In this document: piece after piece, positions 50,003 to 55,854 of the stretch | Layout of the letters: each line of letters starts with the position of its first letter | How positions within the stretch are numbered: position 1 is the first letter of the stretch | Assembly: GCA_045660325.1 (NCBI GenBank) | Contig: JAZRDO010000038.1 | Span: 1-55,854, forward strand | DNA: 55,854 nucleotides | Direction of reading: 5' to 3' | Origin: SVTX01 sp045660325 | GTDB taxonomy: Bacteria; Bacillota; Clostridia; Oscillospirales; CAG-272 | Notes under the pieces: model-generated | What the model was told of the DNA's origin: nothing | The model's database searches: none | Seen by the model: only the letters and a program-made list of their open reading frames with translations | Translations under genes and position numbers: made by a program

Positions 50003-51019
50003 TCACCCCCACTTAATAATATTAGCTGCCCAAGTATAACCTATACCTGCTGCGATCATACATACCGTATCGCCGTCCTTTACCTTACCTTCCTTGAGAG
50101 CAAGCTCAAGAGAAAGGATCTGGTCGATCTGACCGATATGACCGTAGTCCTCAAGGTAAATGGACTGATCCTCAGTAAGACCGAGATCTGCGAGCATCGC
50201 CTTGTGACCAGAACGCTTAATGTGGAGAATTGCGAGGTAATCAATGTCCTCGCGAGTCATAGAAGACTTGCGGAGAGCCTCATCGATGCAGTGATACCAG
50301 TTAGGCATCGAAACTGTATTGAGAAGTCCCTTCATCTTAGGAGAATCCATAAGTCTGAGCATGCCGTATTCCTTGTGATTTTCAGGAGTTACGGGCTCGA
50401 GGATACCGCCGACCTTAGAGCCGCAGGTGTGAACAACCGAGCCGTCGGACATAAGGTGTGTGCCGAGCAGGAGGTTCTTGCCGTAATTCTTCTTGAGAAG
50501 GATCGCACCGCCGCCTGCACCGAGGTTGAACATAAAGGAAACACCGCTATCTGTATAGTCGATAAAATCACAGTTGCGGTAGCCACCGCATACGAGAACC
50601 GTATTGATCTCGTCGTCCGCGATAAGCATATCCTTTGCGAGCTTCATTGCGGAAACACAAGTACAGCAACGGTTTTGCACGTCAATGCCCCATGCGTTCT
50701 TCGCGCCGATTCTGTCCTGAACGTAGCACGCGGATGTGGTCAAGGGATATTCCTTCCACTCCTCGGTGATACAAAGGATAACGTCGATCTCAAGAGGATC
50801 TACTCCTGTGTTTTCAAGGCACTTCAATGCTGCGAGAGCGCCCATTTCCTGTGTGCCGTCGCAAGCATCCTTTGAGGGCATATATTTCTGATTGATTCCG
50901 AGCTTAGCTCTTACGGCATCTTCACTCCAAACACCGCCCGTAGCATCGGAAATCTCTTTTGCTGTCATTACATTTTTGGGAAGGTACGTACCTACGCCAA
51001 CAATACCTACGTTTACCAT
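50003..51019 (-). CDS. Ketoacyl synthase III (FabH)-like enzyme with altered active site
   Basis: A 338-residue thiolase-fold enzyme, close to FabH in length. It begins VGIVGVGTYLPKNVMTAKEI. The nucleophile is Cys118 in GIDVQNRCCTC (FabH: D-x4-C). His266 in LAILHIKRSGHKAML is the second active-site residue. At the position of FabH's Asn (GNTSAAS) it has EDYGHIGQIDQIL, so Asn is replaced by His294, giving a Cys-His-His-like set as in KAS I/II. The family splits or condenses acyl-CoA/acyl-ACP; with this change, an atypical acyl-CoA transferase, condensing enzyme or thioester hydrolase is possible. It lies between the LivH gene and an SDR reductase in the acyl-CoA operon, separated from the latter by a palindromic element. 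Confidence 0.85.
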   Translation of the reverse strand: MVNVGIVGVGTYLPKNVMTAKEISDATGGVWSEDAVRAKLGINQKYMPSKDACDGTQEMGALAALKCLENTGVDPLEIDVILCITEEWKEYPLTTSACYVQDRIGAKNAWGIDVQNRCCTCVSAMKLAKDMLIADDEINTVLVCGGYRNCDFIDYTDSGVSFMFNLGAGGGAILLKKNYGKNLLLGTHLMSDGSVVHTCGSKVGGILEPVTPENHKEYGMLRLMDSPKMKGLLNTVSMPNWYHCIDEALRKSSMTREDIDYLAILHIKRSGHKAMLADLGLTEDQSIYLEDYGHIGQIDQILSLELALKEGKVKDGDTVCMIAAGIGYTWAANIIKWG

Positions 51020-51072
51020 ATTTTAGCTTTCCCTTTCTTAAAATGTTTAATTGGATAATTTACTGTATAGGG

Positions 51073-51192
51073 TTGACCGATAAAAACTTTTCAGTACAAG
51101 GCGCACTGCAAAAAACAAGGCGAGGGCTTACTACCGTAAGTCAAGCCGCTTTTGAGGAGCAACGCCGTAATGGAGAGTTTTTAGAAGGTCAA
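51073..51192. repeat. 120-bp imperfect palindromic element
   Basis: The left end TTGACCGATAAAAACT and the right end read in reverse (TTGACCTTCTAAAAACT) match except in the middle bases. Further inward, CAGTAC/CATTAC and a central CTTAC-TAC-CGTAAG hairpin continue the symmetry. It ends exactly at the stop codon of the SDR gene and has no reading frame. It is either a MITE-like insertion or a large mRNA hairpin between the SDR and KAS III-like genes. Confidence 0.6.
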
Positions 51193-51912
51193 TTAAAGTC
51201 TCATACCACCGTTTACGGAGAGAACGTGTCCTGTTACGTAGGACGCATCGTCACTTGCAAGGAAGAGAGCCGCCTTAGCGATCTCCTCGGGCTGACCAAG
51301 TCTGCCGAGCATTGTAAGTCCTGCGAACTTCTTCAAGAGATCCTCGGGAACTGTCTTCATCATATCTGTCATAATGTAACCGGGAGCGATTGCATTTACT
51401 CTTACGGGAACGCCCTTTCTTGCAAATTCCTTCGCCCATGTCTTTGTAAGACCGATAACACCCGCCTTGGATGCGGCGTAGTTAGCCTGACCGATATTGC
51501 CGTATTCGCCAACAACGGAGGAAATATTAATGATGCTACCGCCACCGATCTCTTCCATGTGAGGACCGATATAGCGTGTAAGGTTGAATACACCCTTAAG
51601 GTTGATATCAATAACGAGATCCCACTGATCATCAGTCATCTTTCTTGTCATAGCGTCGCGTGTAATACCCGCATTGTTAACGAGAATGTCGATTCTGCCG
51701 TACTTTTCCTTTGCATATTCAAAGAGAGAAAGACAAGCCGCAGCATCTGTTACGTTAAGCTGATAGTATTCAACGTTTTCGCATTCATAAGTGAGGGGCA
51801 TCATATCGACTGCGATAACCTTAGCACCTTCTCTTGCAAATGTCTGAGCCATTTCACCGCCAAGACCCTTAGCGCCGCCTGTGATAATTGCTACTTTATC
51901 CTGTAATCTCAT
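51193..51912 (-). CDS. 3-oxoacyl-ACP/acetoacetyl-CoA reductase (FabG/PhaB-like SDR)
   Basis: A 239-residue NAD(P)-dependent reductase. ITGGAKGLGGEM (about 9-20) binds the nucleotide; NNAGITRDAMTRKM, SVVGEYGNIGQANYAASKAG (catalytic Ser, Tyr, Lys) and AIAPGYIMTDM are classic FabG motifs. It reduces 3-ketoacyl-ACP or acetoacetyl-CoA to the 3R-hydroxy form. In this operon, directly after a thiolase, reduction of acetoacetyl-CoA-type products is a good guess, in place of the usual Hbd dehydrogenase, which is absent here. It is 19 bases after the thiolase gene. Confidence 0.9.
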   Translation of the reverse strand: MRLQDKVAIITGGAKGLGGEMAQTFAREGAKVIAVDMMPLTYECENVEYYQLNVTDAAACLSLFEYAKEKYGRIDILVNNAGITRDAMTRKMTDDQWDLVIDINLKGVFNLTRYIGPHMEEIGGGSIINISSVVGEYGNIGQANYAASKAGVIGLTKTWAKEFARKGVPVRVNAIAPGYIMTDMMKTVPEDLLKKFAGLTMLGRLGQPEEIAKAALFLASDDASYVTGHVLSVNGGMRL

Positions 51913-51931
51913 AATAATACCTTCCTTTTAG

Positions 51932-53140
51932 TTATTTTAAATTTTTAAGAATAACCGCCGTGCCCATACCGCCGCCAATACAGAGGGATGCAAGACCGTA
52001 AGTCTTGCCGCTTCTCTTAAGCTCGTGAGCAAGTGTTACGATAATTCTGTTACCCGATGCGCCTACGGGGTGACCGAGAGCGATCGCGCCGCCGTTTACG
52101 TTGCATCTTTCAAGGATCGCTTCTTCACTCTCACCGTGCTCCTCGGAAAGAAGCTTAACTACGCCGAGAGACTGAGCCGCGAATGCCTCATTGAGTTCAA
52201 GAAGCTCGATCTCAGTAAGCTTCATGCCTGCATTCTTGAGCGCATTTCTTACCGCGGGAACGGGGCCAAGGCCCATAACCTGAGGATCAACACCGCCCTG
52301 ACCGATTCCTACGATCTCTGCCATAGGAGTGAGGTTGTACTTCTCTACCGCCTCTTCACTTGCGAGGATAACGAAGCTTGCGCCGTCGTTGATGCCCGAA
52401 GCGTTACCTGCGGTTACGCTGCCGTCCGGCTTAAATGCGGGACGAAGAGTGGAAAGCTTTTCAAACGTTGTTGTGCGATTGATATATTCGTCGTTTTCAA
52501 ATACGAATTCCTTCTTACCCTGCTTAACCGTGATCGGAACGATCTCATCCTTGAACTTGCCTGCGTCCTGTGCCGCAATAGCCTTTGTCTGAGAATTGAT
52601 CGCGAATCTATCCTGAGCCTCACGGGTAAGACCGAATTTTTCTACGATATTCTCTGCCGTGATACCCATGTGCTGACCGCTGTAAGCATCCGTAAGAGAG
52701 TCGTAGATCATATGGTCGATAAGCTTCATATCGCCCATTTTTGCGCCCCAGCGTGTTTTACCGGGAACGAGATAAGGCGCACCGCTCATAACTTCAGTGC
52801 CACCTGCGGCAACAAGGTCAGCAGCTCCCGCCTTAATGGAGAGAACACCGTTCATAACTGCCTTCATACCGCTTCCGCACACCATATTAATGGAATATGC
52901 AGGAATTTCAATTGGAACGCCTGCGCCAATAGCGACCTGTCTACCAGGTCCCTGCTTTGCGCCTGCGGGGAGAACATTTCCGACAATAACCTCGTCGAGC
53001 CATTCGGGAGAAACTCCACCCTCACTCAATGCGGCCGCGAGAACCTTTGAGCCGAGAGCTGCGGGGGGAAAATCCTTTAAGGATCCGAGCATACTGCCGA
53101 TCGCGCTTCGCTTCGCGCTCACCAAATATACCTTTTTCAT
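51932..53140 (-). CDS. Acetyl-CoA C-acetyltransferase (thiolase)
   Basis: A 402-residue thiolase II. All three family signatures are present: the acylated Cys in INMVCGSGMKAVMNG, NVNGGAIALGHPVGASGNRI (His), and ASLCIGGGMGTAVIL (second Cys). It reversibly joins two acetyl-CoA into acetoacetyl-CoA, or cleaves 3-ketoacyl-CoA. Next to Etf and acyl-CoA dehydrogenase it fits a butyrate-type or beta-oxidation-type route. A GGAG-type site precedes the ATG, 35 bases after etfA. Confidence 0.95.
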   Translation of the reverse strand: MKKVYLVSAKRSAIGSMLGSLKDFPPAALGSKVLAAALSEGGVSPEWLDEVIVGNVLPAGAKQGPGRQVAIGAGVPIEIPAYSINMVCGSGMKAVMNGVLSIKAGAADLVAAGGTEVMSGAPYLVPGKTRWGAKMGDMKLIDHMIYDSLTDAYSGQHMGITAENIVEKFGLTREAQDRFAINSQTKAIAAQDAGKFKDEIVPITVKQGKKEFVFENDEYINRTTTFEKLSTLRPAFKPDGSVTAGNASGINDGASFVILASEEAVEKYNLTPMAEIVGIGQGGVDPQVMGLGPVPAVRNALKNAGMKLTEIELLELNEAFAAQSLGVVKLLSEEHGESEEAILERCNVNGGAIALGHPVGASGNRIIVTLAHELKRSGKTYGLASLCIGGGMGTAVILKNLK

Positions 53141-53175
53141 TTCTTGACTCCTTTATATAATTAATTGTAGCTTTA

Positions 53176-54141
53176 TCAAAGTAATTTTTCGATATTCTTC
53201 ATAACAGCGCCCGCATCTGCAACGATACCGAGATTTGCAACCTTGAAAATAGGAGCATTCTTATCAGTATTAACCGCTACGATGTACTCGGATTCTTCCA
53301 TACCTGCCAAGTGCTGAATAGCACCGCTGATACCGAATGCGAGGTACGCCTCGGGACGAACTGTCTTACCTGTCTGACCAACCTGTGAGCAGTGGTCGAT
53401 TATACCTGCGTCAACAAGCGCACGGGATGCAGCAACGGAGCCGCCAAGCTTTTCTGCGAGCCTATATGCGGGAGCGACGTCCTTAACACCTCTACCGCAG
53501 GAAACAAGAAGCTTTGCGTCCTCAATATTTACAGCGCACTGAATAGATCTTACCTCTTCAACCACTGTTACCGCAAACTTACTCTTATCAAAGTCGATCT
53601 CGTCGATAACGATCTCGCCTGCTCTTTCGTCGTCTCTCTCAAGCTTCTTCATAACACCGGGACGAACCGTTGACATCTGAGGACGGTGGTCGGGGCAAAT
53701 GATAGTTGCAAAGAGGTTACCGCCGAATGCGGGACGGGTCATATAGAGGTTACCCTCCTCGTCCATTTCAAGCTTCGTGCAGTCCGCCGTAAGACCTGTC
53801 TTAAGTCTTGCGGAAAGTCTGGGAGCGAGGTCACGGCCGATGCTTGTCGCGCCGAAGAGAATTACGTTGGGCTCATACTTTTTCGCAACTGCCGTAATTG
53901 CCTGAGCGTAAGGCTCGGTAACGAACTTATCAAGGCACTCGTCGTCAACAACGTGAACCTCATCCGCACCGTACGCTATTAAAGTATTTGCCTCATCCTT
54001 TACATTATATCCAAGAAGTGCCGCGCAAACCTTTTCGCCTGTTTTGGAAGCAAGCTCACGCGCTACGCCGAGAAGCTCAAGAGCAACAGGCTGAAGAACG
54101 CCGTCTCTCTGCTCACAGAATACCCAAATATTCTTTGTCAT
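53176..54141 (-). CDS. etfA: Electron transfer flavoprotein, alpha subunit
   Basis: A 321-residue flavoprotein. The C-terminal FAD domain shows SRALVDAGIIDHCSQVGQTGKTVRPEAYLAFGISGAIQHL and VAVNTDKNAPIF, the family signature. The N-terminal domain binds no AMP but packs on EtfB. With EtfB it passes electrons between acyl-CoA dehydrogenase and a ferredoxin or quinone partner; Clostridia can couple this to bifurcation. It is 12 bases after etfB with a GGAGGT ribosome site. Confidence 0.95.
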   Translation of the reverse strand: MTKNIWVFCEQRDGVLQPVALELLGVARELASKTGEKVCAALLGYNVKDEANTLIAYGADEVHVVDDECLDKFVTEPYAQAITAVAKKYEPNVILFGATSIGRDLAPRLSARLKTGLTADCTKLEMDEEGNLYMTRPAFGGNLFATIICPDHRPQMSTVRPGVMKKLERDDERAGEIVIDEIDFDKSKFAVTVVEEVRSIQCAVNIEDAKLLVSCGRGVKDVAPAYRLAEKLGGSVAASRALVDAGIIDHCSQVGQTGKTVRPEAYLAFGISGAIQHLAGMEESEYIVAVNTDKNAPIFKVANLGIVADAGAVMKNIEKLL

Positions 54142-54153
54142 AGTAGCACCTCC

Positions 54154-54945
54154 TTAAATAAGATGACGCGATTTGAGAGCGTCAACGATTGTCTTAGCCG
54201 CGGTCTCGGGATCAAGCTCAAGAGTTTCGATCGTCTTATCGAACTGCTTGGTCGCTGTGGACTTAACCTTTGTAGGAGAGCCCTTAAGACCGATGTCGGC
54301 AAGATTGAGATTTTCGGCAAGATCGGCATAGGTTATAATACCTATTTCCTTCTTGTCCTGATCAACTATATCCCAAACGTTCATGTATCTGGGCTTGTCA
54401 AGAGTGGAGAGCACGGTAACGAGGCACTTGCCCTTCACTTCAAGTGTCTGATATCTGTCCTCAAACTGACGCTTTACGATAAGCACCTCACGAGCGGCGT
54501 CGTAATCGATAGCCGCAGCATAAGTGATCTGAGGAACGTCAAGATGCTCGGCGATCTGAGGACCAACCTGAGCCGTATCGCCGTCGATTGCCTGACGGCC
54601 ACAGAATACGATATCGGGCTCGAGCTTCTTTACTGCCGCCGCGATGATCGTAGACGTTGCAAGTGTATCACTTCCCGCAAACGCTCTGTCAGTAAGGAGG
54701 TACGCCTCGTCAGCACCCATTGCGAGCGCCTCGCGGAGAGCCTTTTCAGCCTGCGCGGGACCCATTGTAAGCACTGTAACAGTTGCGCCGCACTTTTCCT
54801 TTAACTGAAGCGCCGCCTCAATTGCCGTCTTATCATCGGGGTTGATGATACTCGGAACGCCGTCGCGCTTGAGCGTATTTGTTACGGGATCTATTTTGAT
54901 TTCGGTCGTATTAGGAACCTGCTTAATACATACGATAATTTTCAT
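54154..54945 (-). CDS. etfB: Electron transfer flavoprotein, beta subunit
   Basis: A 263-residue subunit. IIVCIKQVPNTTEIKIDP opens it, then NPDDKTAIEAALQLKE, the AMP/FAD-binding VLTMGPAQAEKALREALAMGADEAYLL and CGRQAIDGDTAQVGPQIAEHL, all typical of EtfB (CarD-like in layout). It lies between the acyl-CoA dehydrogenase and EtfA genes, the usual bcd-etfB-etfA order of Clostridia. In bifurcating Etf the second flavin sits in this subunit; whether it bifurcates here is not decided by the motifs I can see. Confidence 0.95.
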   Translation of the reverse strand: MKIIVCIKQVPNTTEIKIDPVTNTLKRDGVPSIINPDDKTAIEAALQLKEKCGATVTVLTMGPAQAEKALREALAMGADEAYLLTDRAFAGSDTLATSTIIAAAVKKLEPDIVFCGRQAIDGDTAQVGPQIAEHLDVPQITYAAAIDYDAAREVLIVKRQFEDRYQTLEVKGKCLVTVLSTLDKPRYMNVWDIVDQDKKEIGIITYADLAENLNLADIGLKGSPTKVKSTATKQFDKTIETLELDPETAAKTIVDALKSRHLI

Positions 54946-54955
54946 TATTCTAACC

Positions 54956-55854
54956 TCACTTCTTTAAGAGTGCGCCCGAGATTACCATTCTCTGAACCTC
55001 GCTTGTTCCTTCGTAGATCTCTGTGATCTTCGCGTCGCGCATCATTCTCTCAACGGGATACTCTCTCGTGTAACCGTAGCCACCGTGGAGCTGAACACAC
55101 TTTGTAGTAACCTCCATAGCTGTTTCAGCCGCAAAGAGCTTTGCCTGAGCCGCGTTTACGGAAACTGTGGGGAGCTTGTTCTGCTTAGCATTTGTAGCAA
55201 CCTCAACAAGACACTTAGCAGCCGCGATCTTTGTAGCCATATCAGCAAGCACGAACTGTGTATTCTGGAACTGAGCGATGCTTCTGCCGAACTGCTTTCT
55301 GGACTTAACGTAAGCGATAGTAGCTTCGAGTGCGCCCTCAGCAATACCGAGAGCCTGAGCCGCGATACCGATTCTACCGCCGTCAAGTGTCTTCATAGCG
55401 ATCTTAAAGCCATCGCCTCTCTTACCGAGAAGATTTTCCTTCGGAACCTTAACGTTCTCGAAAATGAGCTCACAGGTTGCGGAGCCGCGGATACCCATCT
55501 TCTTCTCCTTCTTACCAACGGAGAATCCCTCAAATGCCTTTTCAACGATAAAAGCACTCATTTCGGGTCCCTTGGGTGTCTTGCCTGTGATAGCGATGAT
55601 TATGTATGTGGAAGCATAGCCTGCATTTGTGATAAAGATCTTGCTTCCGTTGAGAAGATAGTGGTCTTCCATTTCAACTGCAACTGTCTGCTGGTTTGCA
55701 GCATCAGTACCCGCGTTGGGCTCTGTAAGACCGAACGCGCCGATCTTTCTACCTGTTGCAAGGTCGGGAAGATACTTCTTTCTCTGATCCTCTGTGCCGT
55801 ACTCAAGAATGGGTGCAACGCAAAGAGATGTGTGTGCGGAAAGGATAACGCCTG
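54956..55854 (-). CDS. Acyl-CoA dehydrogenase (butyryl-CoA dehydrogenase type), N-terminus beyond window
   Basis: The last ~299 residues of an acyl-CoA dehydrogenase; the gene enters from the right edge and the true start is not in the window. The in-frame sequence before 55672 continues as GTDAANQQTVAVEMEDHY, the FAD/substrate loop, so that ATG is internal. NGSKIFITNAGYASTYIIIA, LDGGRIGIAAQALGIAEGAL, QFGRSIAQFQ and the end TEIYEGTSEVQRMVIS (catalytic Glu in YEG) are intact. Such enzymes interconvert butyryl-CoA and crotonyl-CoA with Etf. It is 10 bases upstream of etfB, the normal order. Confidence 0.93.
   Translation of the reverse strand, partial: GVILSAHTSLCVAPILEYGTEDQRKKYLPDLATGRKIGAFGLTEPNAGTDAANQQTVAVEMEDHYLLNGSKIFITNAGYASTYIIIAITGKTPKGPEMSAFIVEKAFEGFSVGKKEKKMGIRGSATCELIFENVKVPKENLLGKRGDGFKIAMKTLDGGRIGIAAQALGIAEGALEATIAYVKSRKQFGRSIAQFQNTQFVLADMATKIAAAKCLVEVATNAKQNKLPTVSVNAAQAKLFAAETAMEVTTKCVQLHGGYGYTREYPVERMMRDAKITEIYEGTSEVQRMVISGALLKK

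Overview
The window looks like a chromosomal segment of an uncultured gut-type Clostridia member (Bacillota). Signs are strong AGGAGG-type ribosome binding sites, many TTGACA-N17-TATAAT promoters, SipW-class exported proteins, a BCAA-type ABC transporter next to butyrate-type acyl-CoA genes, and short intergenic palindromes. No rRNA or tRNA gene was recognised, so rank below class is inference. Most genes are on the minus strand.

Layout. (1) 1-2.6 kb is accessory DNA: a cut-off HNH endonuclease, a small XRE regulator with a palindromic operator-like site between them, a promoter-structured RNA-terminator unit placed directly before an unrecognised 324-aa protein, and a field of dispersed TGACCACA boxes. 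(2) 2.6-6.6 kb: a rhodanese lipoprotein and the first large SipW-class surface protein. (3) 7.0-10.7 kb: a six-gene operon (acyltransferase, DUF1835-like protein, P-loop kinase-like protein, two GNATs, a PNPOx-fold protein). (4) 10.8-21.5 kb: two more SipW-class surface proteins, one of 2233 aa ending in InlB-B-type repeats and a Hint (Hedgehog/intein) domain. (5) 21.6-23.3 kb: a UPF0316 membrane protein and a second acyltransferase. (6) 23.3-32.9 kb: a probable ten-gene export operon read leftward from a clear promoter near 33.0 kb. It has two ER-type (Ser/His) SipW signal peptidases, six SipW-class substrates, a membrane-anchored beta-type protein, and a membrane protein whose cytosolic domain resembles the C-terminal half of ribosomal protein uL15. 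(7) 33.3-40.7 kb: a DUF6512 protein; an SDR-glycerol kinase-hydrolase operon; a HypA-like/Fe-S/HypB operon in which HypA lacks its zinc finger; nitroreductase and PlsC. (8) 40.8-41.0 kb: a striking array of 9-bp repeats separated by mini-hairpins. (9) 41.1-55.9 kb: acyl-CoA metabolism and transport genes (acyl-CoA dehydrogenase, EtfB, EtfA, thiolase, SDR reductase, KAS III-like, LivH-M-G-F, substrate-binding lipoprotein, CoA-transferase, two alpha/beta hydrolases).

How the parts fit. The SipW peptidases would release at least nine window-encoded proteins carrying the FAWFT/ALFTS-type signal. Five of these share a ~210-residue N-terminal module fused to different payloads (beta-helix, GLUG-like, BspA-like, InlB-B, Hint, Cys-rich), which suggests a modular surface fibre or matrix system with a common export head. 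The last region couples uptake of a small carboxylate or amino-acid-like ligand to CoA transfer and electron-transferring acyl-CoA oxidation or reduction. The most unusual items are the uL15-like membrane protein co-encoded with SipW, the Hint-terminated giant SipW substrate, the zinc-finger-less HypA, the LivG with a 210-residue basic coiled-coil extension, the structured RNA before an orphan gene, and the AGTGAAGTT/AACTTCACT hairpin array.
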